Assembly: GCA_020845475.1 (NCBI GenBank)
Contig: JADLFN010000049.1
Coordinates: 67,062 to 131,061, forward strand
Length of the DNA stretch: 64,000 nt
Direction of reading: 5' to 3'
Source: Planctomycetota bacterium
GTDB lineage: Bacteria > Planctomycetota > UBA8742 > UBA2392
Shown: positions 34,753-44,553 of the stretch, one piece after another
Position numbering within the stretch: the stretch's first letter is position 1
Layout: each line of letters starts with the position of its first letter
Program-made: the position numbers and the translations under genes
Notes under the pieces: model-generated
Seen by the model: the letters and a program-made list of their open reading frames with translations, nothing else
Databases searched by the model: none
What the model was told of the DNA's origin: nothing

Positions 34753-35751
34753 GTGAAACCAAATTTCTATTGGTGCAACACCAATCGAACCTTCAGCCAA
34801 AAGGAATGGGGAGACGAACTGTACACAGAACAGTTGATGCGCGAAAAATCTTGCGCAATGGCTTGGGGCCAATTCGAACACAGAAGCACAATGAAGAAAG
34901 TGCGCAGGGGTGATCTAGTACTGATGTTTGCACGGGGAGTTGGACTGATCGGTATTGGCAAGGCCTTGGGCGGTAGACAGGTGGCGTCATTTGGAAAGGC
35001 CCAATTCATAGATAGGGCCAAAAACAAAAAGGAGAGAATGGACGAGTGGCGAATTCCGGTTAAGTGGCTTGCCTGGGAGGGGAAAGGACAGCGACCACTC
35101 AGTTGGAAAGAGTTCAGCCAAAGCAAAGGCACGCCCTTTCAACCGGCGTTTCTTTGGTTGAATCCAAAGAAGTGGGAATCAGCAATTCAGAGGGCATTAG
35201 CTCACTTTGAACTCAGGAATGGCGATACGCTCGCTCACCTGCCGAATCGCGAAGAACGTCAAGCGCCGTGGTCGCTGAATCAAGGATGGGAACGTGACCC
35301 AAAGAAGAGGAAAAAGCTTGAGAGAACCGCAGAACAACAGGCGAAAGTGTACTTCAAGGCGAAAGGGTACAAGTTTATCAAGAGAGAAGGAAAGCCCTTC
35401 GACCTCCATTTCCGAAAGGGCAAGCAAGACCTGCATGTTGAAGTAAAGGGGACTGCTTCGGATGGCTCTAGAGTGATCGTCACCCGGGGCGAGCGGGAAT
35501 ACTGGAGAAAAACGAGCACCGACATGAAATTGTTCGTCCTGCCAAACATCAAGCTGAACAAGGCGCTGAGAGTGGTGTCGACGGGCGAGCCTTTCACGAT
35601 GTCCCTGAAGGACGAAAAGTTGGTCGATAAGCGGCTGAAGGCGACTCATTACGAACTTACAGTTGATACTAATGACCAAGAAGCGCGTGCAGGGCGCTTC
35701 TGCGGAGACGGGAGTGATTTCCGGATCTCCAAGTCTCGCGACGAAGAGTAA
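34753..35751 (+). CDS. EVE-like plus DUF3883/PD-(D/E)xK putative nuclease
   Basis: 332 residues from a GTG at 34753 with GGAGG nine bases upstream. The N-terminal ~150 residues (NFYWCNTNRTFSQKEW, VRRGDLVLMFARGVGLIGIGKA) resemble an EVE/PUA-like base-binding domain. Residues ~190-290 (AKVYFKAKGYKFIKREGKPFD, DLHFRKGKQDLHVEVKGT) fit DUF3883 with a PD-(D/E)xK core (Asp, then Glu-Val-Lys). Such combinations suggest restriction of modified DNA. The gene is AT-richer than its neighbours and breaks the lipid cluster between two CrtI-like genes, which points to later insertion. No methyltransferase gene is adjacent. Confidence 0.65.
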   Translation: MKPNFYWCNTNRTFSQKEWGDELYTEQLMREKSCAMAWGQFEHRSTMKKVRRGDLVLMFARGVGLIGIGKALGGRQVASFGKAQFIDRAKNKKERMDEWRIPVKWLAWEGKGQRPLSWKEFSQSKGTPFQPAFLWLNPKKWESAIQRALAHFELRNGDTLAHLPNREERQAPWSLNQGWERDPKKRKKLERTAEQQAKVYFKAKGYKFIKREGKPFDLHFRKGKQDLHVEVKGTASDGSRVIVTRGEREYWRKTSTDMKLFVLPNIKLNKALRVVSTGEPFTMSLKDEKLVDKRLKATHYELTVDTNDQEARAGRFCGDGSDFRISKSRDEE

Positions 35752-35840
35752 CCAAGGCTGTTCTCTGCGCCTCTGCGTGAGATTGCTCTTGGTCGGACGC
35801 GGCAGCCCGCCGCTAACGCAGCGGGCTCTGAGTGGGTGAA

Positions 35841-37343
<1,503 letters not shown>

Positions 37344-37357
37344 CCAAAGAGCGTTGC

Positions 37358-37807
37358 GTGGCCTACGAACTTCATGCCATCATCGGAGAGGTCACTCACC
37401 TTAGGCGCGTGTGCCCACTGACGTTGAGCGTCGTTCCTTTGCCACTGGAGCCACGTTTGGCGGTGATTCCTTTGCTTGACGAGATGGTCGATGCCACCGA
37501 GTGGCCTGAACCCGGCGAATTGCCCGCACTCGACCACGCAGACCTGCTGCTACCCGGGGTGCATCGCTGGCTGCTTGACGCGTCAAAAGATCGGCTGATT
37601 GGGTACATCGAGGCCGAATACTGGGCGGGCATCGGCGCGCAGCACGCCTGGGGCTGGAGGAACGGCCAACAGGTTTATCCCGTCGGCGCGCATGCCGACG
37701 TGAACGGCCTTCTCGCGCTATTGGGCGTAGTGCGCAATCCTCCCGATGATGAATGGGACACCGTCGGCCTCGGTCGTCATCGCCACACGGAGGACTGGCT
37801 TGAATGA
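37358..37807 (+). CDS. Hypothetical protein coupled to the pyrimidine-dimer glycosylase gene
   Basis: 149 residues from a GTG at 37358, 14 bases after the preceding stop. No recognised domain; the sequence has no membrane helix (VAYELHAIIGEVTHLRR, LPALDHADLLLPGVHRW, DDEWDTVGLGRHRHTEDWLE). It ends in a 4-base ATGA overlap with the next gene, so the two are translated together. A TTGACGCGTCAA copy (37575-37586) lies inside and reads LDASK here. Confidence 0.6.
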   Translation: MAYELHAIIGEVTHLRRVCPLTLSVVPLPLEPRLAVIPLLDEMVDATEWPEPGELPALDHADLLLPGVHRWLLDASKDRLIGYIEAEYWAGIGAQHAWGWRNGQQVYPVGAHADVNGLLALLGVVRNPPDDEWDTVGLGRHRHTEDWLE

Positions 37808-38226
37808 GGCTCTGGTCCGTCCATCCCAAGTATCTCGATGTGCGCGGGCTGACTGCCTGCTGGCGTGAAGGCCTCCTCGCGCAGGCCGTGCTTCTCGGCA
37901 AGACGCGCGGCTATCGCAATCATCCGCAACTTGTGCGTTTTCGCGCGCAGCGCGATCCCGTGGCCGCCGTGCAAATGTTCCTGAGTGCAATCGTGGCCGA
38001 AGCGCAAGCGCGCGGCTACAACTTCGACGCGCGCAAGATTGTGCTGCACAAGCCGCGCGTTTGCATGACGGTGGCGCGCGGGCAACTGGCGTTCGAGTGG
38101 GAGCATCTTCGCGCGAAGCTGAAACAGCGCGACCCCGCGCGGCTGAAGGCGCTGCCGGCCAAGCCGCGCGCACATCCCATGTTCAAGGTAGTTGCGGGCG
38201 GCATCGAAGCGTGGGAAAAGGTGTGA
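37804..38226 (+). CDS. Pyrimidine-dimer DNA glycosylase family protein
   Basis: 140 residues. MRLWSVHPKYLDVRGLTACW, then LLAQAVLLGKTRGYRNHPQL and VRFRAQ match the Pyr_excise family, which includes T4 endonuclease V-type enzymes; many bacterial members carry this N-terminus. In that family the N-terminal residue after Met removal and a glutamate act in base excision of UV dimers. The role of this subfamily is not proven. It sits between lipid genes with no functional link apparent. Confidence 0.75.
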   Translation: MRLWSVHPKYLDVRGLTACWREGLLAQAVLLGKTRGYRNHPQLVRFRAQRDPVAAVQMFLSAIVAEAQARGYNFDARKIVLHKPRVCMTVARGQLAFEWEHLRAKLKQRDPARLKALPAKPRAHPMFKVVAGGIEAWEKV

Positions 38227-38227
38227 C

Positions 38228-38557
38228 ATGGCAGAAAGTCGAGGCCTAACAACGCCGGTGGGGTTCGGAGAAGCCTTGTTGATGTTTTGCGTTCTTGGTG
38301 GAGTGGCATTGGATGTCTATGCCATTGACCAAATTGACGGTGCTTATCACCAGTCAGCGATGAATGATCGCAGCCTATTGCTTCACTTTAGTGCAATGAT
38401 TTCGATGGGTGGCTCACTACTTATCGTGCCCTCGGTTGTGGTTTTTAGGCAACGCGCATACTGGGTTTGGTGCTTGCGCGGTTTGCTGACTCTTTCAATC
38501 GTACTGTTCGTTGTAACCGCCGTGCTGGCCGCACAGGTTGAAAGCTTGCGGACCTGA
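38228..38557 (+). CDS. Small membrane protein, unknown
   Basis: 109 residues with about three hydrophobic helices (EALLMFCVLGGVALDVYAI, SLLLHFSAMISMGGSLLIVP, GLLTLSIVLFVVTAVLA). It starts one base after the previous stop. No family recognised. The base composition is lower in GC than in the cluster genes, so it may have arrived with the two genes before it. Confidence 0.6.
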   Translation: MAESRGLTTPVGFGEALLMFCVLGGVALDVYAIDQIDGAYHQSAMNDRSLLLHFSAMISMGGSLLIVPSVVVFRQRAYWVWCLRGLLTLSIVLFVVTAVLAAQVESLRT

Positions 38558-38582
38558 TTGCGCAGCACGAGTGAAGGCAGCT

Positions 38583-39035
38583 ATGACTGACGAAAACGTC
38601 CTCCACGCGATCCCGCATCGCCCGCCGTTCCTGTTTGTTGACCGCATCGTCGATCAGGGTGAGGGCCGTATCGTCACCGAGCGCACTTACCGTGCGGATG
38701 AGGCGTTTTTTGCGGGGCATTATCCGGGCTCGCCTTTGACGCCGGGTGTGCTGCTTTGCGAGGCGTGTTTTCAGACCGGCGCGATTCTGCTGATGGGGGC
38801 GGCAAAGACGGGACAGTCCCCTTCGGGGACAGTCCCCATGCTCACGCGTATTCAGGATGCGAAATTCAGGAACGCGGTCTTGCCTGGCGAAACCTGCCGC
38901 TTTGAAATCGTGCTCGATGAGAAGATGGGCAACGCCTATCTGATGACCGGCAAGGTCACCAGCGGCGCAAAGAAAGTGCTCACCGTGCAGTTCATCGTGG
39001 CACTGATAGCGGCTGAACACGAAGGAGCGAAGTAG
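38583..39035 (+). CDS. FabZ/FabA-like hydroxyacyl-ACP dehydratase
   Basis: Hot-dog-fold dehydratase of 150 residues. The catalytic His46 lies in FAGHYPGSPLTPG and the acidic partner Glu60 in VLLCEA, the FabZ arrangement. IPHRPPFLFVDRI is the standard N-terminus. A GGGACAGTCCCC element repeated around a TTC loop (38810-38837) is in frame and encodes TGQSPSGTVP. It would dehydrate the 3-hydroxyacyl-ACP made in this cluster; no 3-ketoacyl reductase (FabG) gene is adjacent. Confidence 0.87.
   Translation: MTDENVLHAIPHRPPFLFVDRIVDQGEGRIVTERTYRADEAFFAGHYPGSPLTPGVLLCEACFQTGAILLMGAAKTGQSPSGTVPMLTRIQDAKFRNAVLPGETCRFEIVLDEKMGNAYLMTGKVTSGAKKVLTVQFIVALIAAEHEGAK
38810..38837. repeat. GGGACAGTCCCC element inside the FabZ-like gene
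   Basis: Two direct copies of GGGACAGTCCCC separated by TTC, with the inner parts pairing as GTCCCC-TTC-GGGGAC. It is in frame at a surface-loop position between MGAAK and MLTRIQD, where FabZ proteins are normally shorter. Confidence 0.6.
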
Positions 39036-39077
39036 CGCAGGAACCCAAATCCCTTCGTTCCTTCGCTCTTTCGTGTT
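39016..39077. repeat. Inverted element over the FabZ-like gene stop
   Basis: AACACGAAGGAGCGAAG (39016-39032) pairs with CTTCGCTCTTTCGTGTT (39061-39077) at 16 of 17 positions. It spans the stop codon of the dehydratase gene and ends 12 bases before the FabI-like gene. Confidence 0.65.
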
Positions 39078-39089
39078 AAACCTCTTTCC

Positions 39090-39917
39090 ATGCCCGACTT
39101 TCTCCAACTCAAAGACAAAACCATCCTCGTTTTCGGCGCCGCCAACAAGAAATCCGTTGCCTGGCATGTGGGCCGCGTCCTGGACGAAGTTGGCGCGCGC
39201 GTTGTTCACGTGGTGCGCAACGAGGCGCGCCGCGAGGAAGTCGGCAAGCTGCTCGACAAAGATCGTGGACTCAAGGGTTCCGCAGCCGACATCGCCGTGT
39301 GCGACGTGGAGAGGCAGGCAGAGATCGATGCTCTCGCGGCCGCGGTGAAACAGCGCCATGGCAGGATTCAGGGCTTCGTGCACAGCATCGCCTTTGCAAA
39401 CTACAGCGAGGGTTTTAAGAAATTCCACGAAACGAAGCGTGAAGACTTCCTTCAGGCGATCAACGTTTCCTGTTTTTCATTCATCGCGCTGGCCAACGCC
39501 TTGAAACCCTTGATCGATCCTGACGGCGCGGCTGTCACGGTTGGCATCTCCGACATGCGTATGGCCGCGGAGAATTATGGCTACATGGCGCCCATAAAGG
39601 CTGCGCTGGATAGCGCGGTGGTGTTCCTGGCCAAGAGTTTCGCGTCGGACACGCGCGTGCGGTTCAATGCCGTGGGGCCAAGCCTGCTGAAGACGAGCGC
39701 AAGCGCGGGCATTCCCGATTATATGGACAGCTATCTATACGCCGAGATGGCGACGTTGCGCCACAAGCCCGTCGCCACGGAAGAAGTGGCGAACGTAGTG
39801 GCGTTTCTCCTGAGCCCGCGCTCCAGCGGCATCAACGCCCAGCGCATCGTGATCGACGCGGGCATGGGCAGCAATTACTTCGACCGAGAGATCGTGAAGA
39901 AAGCAACGAAGGCATGA
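39090..39917 (+). CDS. FabI-like enoyl-ACP reductase
   Basis: SDR-family enzyme of 275 residues, FabI type: N-terminal [20 protein letters not shown], the HSIAFAN segment and the Y163-x6-K170 pair ([12 protein letters not shown]). The C-terminus [17 protein letters not shown] is diverged from ordinary FabI (usually GxTxYVDxG). It would reduce trans-2-enoyl-ACP to acyl-ACP and close the elongation cycle of the cluster. It may decide whether double bonds are kept or removed. Last gene of the cluster. Confidence 0.86.
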   Translation: MPDFLQLKDKTILVFGAANKKSVAWHVGRVLDEVGARVVHVVRNEARREEVGKLLDKDRGLKGSAADIAVCDVERQAEIDALAAAVKQRHGRIQGFVHSIAFANYSEGFKKFHETKREDFLQAINVSCFSFIALANALKPLIDPDGAAVTVGISDMRMAAENYGYMAPIKAALDSAVVFLAKSFASDTRVRFNAVGPSLLKTSASAGIPDYMDSYLYAEMATLRHKPVATEEVANVVAFLLSPRSSGINAQRIVIDAGMGSNYFDREIVKKATKA

Positions 39918-39988
39918 GAGATCGAGTGTTTGAGAGATCGAGCGATTGTGTTCTGCGATCTCTCAATCTCTCGATCTCTCCATCTCTC
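39916..39988. repeat. GAGAGATCGA-word inverted element after the FabI-like gene
   Basis: Left arm 39916-39948 repeats GAGAGATCGAG-like words and right arm 39956-39988 repeats CGATCTCTC-like words. It begins over the FabI stop codon (39915-39917) and lies between the two convergent genes, so it may work as a bidirectional termination hairpin. Confidence 0.65.
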
Positions 39989-39993
39989 AGCAG

Positions 39994-40410
39994 TTACCCC
40001 AGCTCGCCCGTAACTTCGCAGCCCTCAAGAAGTGCCTTGTTCACGGGGCACTTGGCGGCGATTTCGAGCAGCTTGGCGCGCAGGTCGGCGGGAACCTTGT
40101 CGCTGAACTTAAGCTTCTTCTTGATGACGACAGTCTTGCCGCCGGGCGGCACTTCGCTGGGGTCGCGGCGCGACATCGCGATTTCGACATCGACGCCATC
40201 AAGCGAGATCTTCTTGTGGTTGGCGTAAGCGCGCAGCGTGAACGTGGTGCAACCCGCCAGCGCGGCCATGAGCAATTCAAAGGGCAGCGGGCCGGCGTCT
40301 TTGCCGCCGGTTTCGGGCGGCTCATCGGCGACGAGTTTGTGCGAGCGCACGGAGAAGTCAGTCTTGAAGGCGTCACGCATTGAGGCGGTGAGTGTGTAGT
40401 TCTTGGCCAT
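39994..40410 (-). CDS. OsmC/Ohr family protein
   Basis: 138 residues from the ATG at 40410 (GGAGA upstream). The OsmC-type pattern is visible: PLPFELLMAALAGCTTFTLRAYA with the first redox cysteine in AGCTT, and KCPVNKALLEG with the second cysteine. Such proteins reduce organic hydroperoxides. Its position beside an unsaturated-lipid cluster may be meaningful, because unsaturated chains are peroxidation-prone; that is inference. Convergent with the cluster. Confidence 0.85.
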   Translation of the reverse strand: MAKNYTLTASMRDAFKTDFSVRSHKLVADEPPETGGKDAGPLPFELLMAALAGCTTFTLRAYANHKKISLDGVDVEIAMSRRDPSEVPPGGKTVVIKKKLKFSDKVPADLRAKLLEIAAKCPVNKALLEGCEVTGELG

Positions 40411-40628
40411 GTTGTCTCCTGCGAGAGGTATAGCAGGGTGAGGGGGACGTCCAAATAACCAATCGTTCGATGCCGCATGACATATTTGTGAATTGAATCG
40501 CCTGAACCGATGGTTAGCATTGCCGTTTGGGGACCAGTCATCCAATCGGGAATTCTTGTGAGCGTGGGCGTCCACGCGTTGAGGCAATTTGAGGGGAAGC
40601 TTGGGCAGCGACCGAGGAGAATGAATTC

Positions 40629-43600
40629 ATGCGATTTCGAACGAACTGGTTTCTAGGAGCTGCGTTGCTTGCGGTGTGCGCCATGGGCGCGGCATCAGCG
40701 GCGGCGCAAACAACGTTGACTCAGTCAACGGACAACAACACGGTAACAAACAACAATTCAATCGCTTGCACGGTTGGCGGGTATCACTCCGACAACTCGT
40801 ACTACAGGGCATACAACATCGCCGCGAATGCAACGATCACTTCCGTGCGCCTTGGCATTGAAGAGGACACGGGCGGCCCCAATCCGATGCAAATCAAGTT
40901 GTACACGACGAGCATCGCCTCCGGAACTCCAACGCTGGCGTCGTTGACGCAAATCGGCGTGACTACGAATGTTCTCACCCCGGGTAATGCTCTCTGGAAC
41001 ACCACGGTCCAGACCATTCCACTCAGCCTGCCGGTCAACGTCACGACCGGTCAAAGAATTGTGGTGGAAGTGTTTACGCCCAACAACTCGGCTGTGGGTG
41101 GATCGTTCTTTATCGGGTCCAATCAAGCGGGTGAATTGGCGCCTGGTTACATCGTCTCCGTTCCTTGCGGCATCACCGATCTTTCGATTGTCACGACCGT
41201 TGCTCAAGGAATTACGGGATTCCCGATGCACATCATTCTGGATCTGGTCACGGTGCCGAGCGGAACCGCGCCGAATCCGGAAATCGATGTGCAGAAGGTT
41301 GGTTTTGGTCCGACCGGTTCGATTGCCTCTGGTTCGACCAATGTCAGCGCGGGCTGCTTCGCTCCCGGCGGCAGCGGCAACGTTACATTCTCTGTTGCGA
41401 ACCTCGGCCAGAGCACGGCGTTGACCATCGCCTCGGTAACCACCTCCGCGGCTGTCAATTGCACGCCTGGCTCTCCCACGCTTTCGGCGTCCATCACTGC
41501 CGGCACCACGGTGACTCTGACGATACCGATCACTGTTGCGGCGGGTTCGGGTTCGTTCTCGTTCACCGTTACGATCAACAACAACGATGCCAACGAAGGC
41601 ACTTACACCATTGGCTGCGTAGGCGGCCGCGGCCTTACGGGCACAGTGACGATTGCACCGTCAGGCGGAACCTACACGGACATCGGCCAGGCCTTTGACG
41701 ACATGGAGAACTTTGGCGTCGGCGGCAACCTGATCATCGAGATTGCAGCAGGCACCTACACATCGCTGGGCACTTGGGAGTTGGGTTCGGACCGCAGCAC
41801 GCTGGGCGCAGTGGACGACGTGATGGTTTCGAACGTGGCCAACACGGTTACGATTCGCGCCGCCACGGGCGCCACGGTTAATCTGCAGGGTGCCGCGACG
41901 CAGCTCATGTTTGACGGCATCCTTGGCGCCGAATCCGGTGTCATGTCCATTGTAGGCGTGAGTAACCTGACGATTGAGCGGCTGAATTTTGCCGGAAGCG
42001 CGGGCGCGCAAGGCTTTGGTCTGCTGGTTTCCTCAGATTCTTATTCTGCCGCCAAAGCAAGCACTGTCACGGTTCGCCAGTGCACTTTCACGGGTGTTGC
42101 CAACGGTGCGGGTCTTTGGGCGGTAGGCAACGGATTCCGCTACGACGGCATCACGATTGAAAACTGCACGATTCGCAACTGTGGCGGTGGAAACACCTTG
42201 ATTTACGGCACTAACTTCATGCCCGGTGCTTTGGCGATGTTCTACCCCGGTGGCGGCCCGACCGGCACTTCACCGGCCATTATTCAGCACTGCACGGTCA
42301 TTAATAACGCGGGTCTCGTAACCACCGGCCAGCAAGGTAACCCCGGCGCGGTGGGTTGGCGCGGCCCCAAGGGAACTACCGTTCCACCCTCGTTGAACTT
42401 CAACATTTTCACCTCATCCACGTCGGGTTTCCCGATTTATCACTTCACGGGCACAACGACGGCCCCGCCAACGGTTCCGGAATTCCCCACCGTTGCCGAC
42501 CGCAACGTCTACTTCCTCAGCAACGGTGCAGTGTTTGCCGTTGAATCCGCGGCAACGCCCGTGGTGCGCGCCGACTACACGGCTTGGCGCACGCAGTACG
42601 GTTCGATTGACGCCAACAGCGTCAACTCCGACCCGCTGTTTGTCAGTGCGACGGACCTGCACATCAACGCCGGCTCGCCTGCGCTTGAGCTTGCCACGAC
42701 TTCTACGGTCAACGTGGATATCGACGGCGACACCCGCCCCAACGGCGCCCAGCGTGACTCGGGCTCCGACGAGCGTACCGGCGCGGCTACACCCACGCTC
42801 ACAGTGAGCACCAACAACGTAACGGTTCCCACAACGACGGCAGGCACGGCGGGCACTCCGACCAGCTTCACGGTCAGTGGCGCCAACCTGACGCCCGCAA
42901 GCGGTACCGTTACGCTCGCACTGGTTTCGACGCCCGCAGGCATTCAGATGCGCAACGCTACAGCCAGCGGCACCTTTGGCACCGGCAACATCACCATCAA
43001 CTACACGGGCGGTGCCTTTGCGGCTCAGACCATTGAAGTGCGCTTTGCTTCAACGGCCACGGCGACCACTTACACCGGTACCATCACCATTTCCGGTGGC
43101 GGTGCGGCTAACCAGGTTGTGAACCTGAGCGGTACGGTGAACGCAACTGGCACACCGACACTATCCGTCAGCACGACGAACGTGACCGTGCCAACGACCG
43201 CTGCAGGCACGGCGGGTTCGGCGACCAGCTTCACCGTCAGTGGCAGCAACCTGACGCCAGCGTCGGGCAACGTTACGCTGGCACTTACCAGCACGCCGGC
43301 GGGCATTCAGTTCCGTAACGCTACCGCCTCAGGAACCTTCGGAACCGGCAACATCACCATCGCTTATACGGGTGGTGCATTTGCGGCGCAGACGATCGAG
43401 GTTCGCTTTGCATCGACGGCCACCGCCGGCTCCTACACCGGCAACGTTACCGTTTCCGGCGGCGGCGCGGCTAACCAGGTTGTGAACCTTTCGGGCACCG
43501 TAACGGTGGGTGGTGCGCTCACGATTGTCACCACCACGCTGTCCAACGGAGTCATCGGGTCGGCCTACAGCGGCACGATCACGGCTCAGAATGGAACGGG

Positions 43601-43925
43601 GCCATACACATGGAGCCTGGCCTCGGGCACGCTGCCCACGGGTCTCACGCTCAACACTGCAGCCACGGGCCTGACCACAAGCATCACGGGCACTCCGACG
43701 GCCGCGGGCGTCTTCACGTTCACGATTCAGGTTGCTGATAGCGCTGCAGCGACTGACACGCAGCTCTTCAACGTGACCGTCACCAGCAGCACTGGCGGCA
43801 CGATTGGCGGCGGCGGTGGCGGCGGCGGCGGTTGCTCGGCCGATGCCAACAACGCTCCTTGGTTGGTGCTGGCGGCAGTAGCCGGCATCCTTCTGGTTGC
43901 TGTTCGCAGGCGTCGCACCGCGTAA
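40629..43925 (+). CDS. Giant secreted parallel-beta-helix protein with C-terminal sorting-like signal
   Basis: 1098 residues, GAGGAG ribosome site upstream. Signal peptide (LGAALLAVCAMGAASAAAQ); an N-terminal beta-sandwich (residues ~27-210); a short anchor-D domain (PEIDVQKVGFGPTGSIASGS); a right-handed beta-helix region (~340-720: TYTDIGQAFDDMEN, NLTIERLNFAG, TVTVRQCTFTG, ITIENCTIRNCGG). Then come two nearly identical 110-residue repeats opening with LTVSTNNVTVP / LSVSTTNVTVP, a He_PIG domain, and a Gly-rich run with CSADANNAPWLVL, a hydrophobic helix and RRRRTA. Surface or matrix protein; no catalytic site assigned. A strong terminator follows. Confidence 0.8.
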   Translation: MRFRTNWFLGAALLAVCAMGAASAAAQTTLTQSTDNNTVTNNNSIACTVGGYHSDNSYYRAYNIAANATITSVRLGIEEDTGGPNPMQIKLYTTSIASGTPTLASLTQIGVTTNVLTPGNALWNTTVQTIPLSLPVNVTTGQRIVVEVFTPNNSAVGGSFFIGSNQAGELAPGYIVSVPCGITDLSIVTTVAQGITGFPMHIILDLVTVPSGTAPNPEIDVQKVGFGPTGSIASGSTNVSAGCFAPGGSGNVTFSVANLGQSTALTIASVTTSAAVNCTPGSPTLSASITAGTTVTLTIPITVAAGSGSFSFTVTINNNDANEGTYTIGCVGGRGLTGTVTIAPSGGTYTDIGQAFDDMENFGVGGNLIIEIAAGTYTSLGTWELGSDRSTLGAVDDVMVSNVANTVTIRAATGATVNLQGAATQLMFDGILGAESGVMSIVGVSNLTIERLNFAGSAGAQGFGLLVSSDSYSAAKASTVTVRQCTFTGVANGAGLWAVGNGFRYDGITIENCTIRNCGGGNTLIYGTNFMPGALAMFYPGGGPTGTSPAIIQHCTVINNAGLVTTGQQGNPGAVGWRGPKGTTVPPSLNFNIFTSSTSGFPIYHFTGTTTAPPTVPEFPTVADRNVYFLSNGAVFAVESAATPVVRADYTAWRTQYGSIDANSVNSDPLFVSATDLHINAGSPALELATTSTVNVDIDGDTRPNGAQRDSGSDERTGAATPTLTVSTNNVTVPTTTAGTAGTPTSFTVSGANLTPASGTVTLALVSTPAGIQMRNATASGTFGTGNITINYTGGAFAAQTIEVRFASTATATTYTGTITISGGGAANQVVNLSGTVNATGTPTLSVSTTNVTVPTTAAGTAGSATSFTVSGSNLTPASGNVTLALTSTPAGIQFRNATASGTFGTGNITIAYTGGAFAAQTIEVRFASTATAGSYTGNVTVSGGGAANQVVNLSGTVTVGGALTIVTTTLSNGVIGSAYSGTITAQNGTGPYTWSLASGTLPTGLTLNTAATGLTTSITGTPTAAGVFTFTIQVADSAAATDTQLFNVTVTSSTGGTIGGGGGGGGGCSADANNAPWLVLAAVAGILLVAVRRRRTA

Positions 43926-43941
43926 GCTGTATTCGCAATAA

Positions 43942-43975
43942 AAGACGCCCGGGAAACCGGGCGTCTTGCTTTTTT
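43942..43975 (+). terminator. Strong rho-independent terminator
   Basis: AAGACGCCCGG / CCGGGCGTCTT (43942-43952 and 43957-43967), an 11-base-pair perfect stem with GAAA loop followed by GCTTTTTT. It lies 17 bases after the stop of the giant surface protein. It is oriented for that gene and may also serve the convergent gene. Confidence 0.92.
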
Positions 43976-43983
43976 CTGTCCCG

Positions 43984-44469
43984 CTATCTGGCCGGAGTTT
44001 GCTGGGCGGGCCTGCCGTGAACGAGATGCGTGACGATGCTCCCCGTAACCACGGCCGCTGCCGTGGCGGCAAGCATGGCCAGTGCGCCCATCAGCAGCTT
44101 GCGCTTCGGCGAACGGCGGCGCTTGAGTTCCTGCCACTCCAGATATTCCGTGTCGGTGCGCACTCCGCGAACCTGGCGTAACACTTCCTGCGCAAGCCAA
44201 TGATCGCCCTCGGCGGCTTCCACTACCACATTGGCATGTCCGTGGAGCATCATGCGCGCCGCATGTTCATCCTTGATGCGCACGCAAACTCCGTGCGATT
44301 CCAGAGCGCTCTTGGCCAGCCAGGCGTCCACTGAATTGACGGCGTGATACACGTTGCGCCAGCGAAGCGGCACCGGGTTGAGCTGGGCCCAGCAGAAAAT
44401 GCAACGGTCGCTCGCGCCGGAACTTTCACGCAGGCACTTCGGACAACACCTTGAACCCGTGTTCAACAT
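43984..44469 (-). CDS. Zinc-ribbon and DUF2007-like membrane protein
   Basis: 161 residues from the ATG at 44469. An N-terminal zinc ribbon (CCPKCLRESSGASDRCIFC) is followed by a DUF2007-like module (VDAWLAKSALESHGVCVRIK, ANVVVEAAEGDHWLAQEVL). A C-terminal membrane helix (LLMGALAMLAATAAAVVTGSIV) follows. DUF2007 is annotated as a putative signal-transducing domain; the actual role is unknown. Confidence 0.72.
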   Translation of the reverse strand: MLNTGSRCCPKCLRESSGASDRCIFCWAQLNPVPLRWRNVYHAVNSVDAWLAKSALESHGVCVRIKDEHAARMMLHGHANVVVEAAEGDHWLAQEVLRQVRGVRTDTEYLEWQELKRRRSPKRKLLMGALAMLAATAAAVVTGSIVTHLVHGRPAQQTPAR

Positions 44470-44553
44470 GGCCCAAGAGGTTACCCACGACGTAGCAACC
44501 CCGCAAGCCGCGCAGTCATGGCCGCACCGCATACTGGTGGCTAGAATTGAGCC

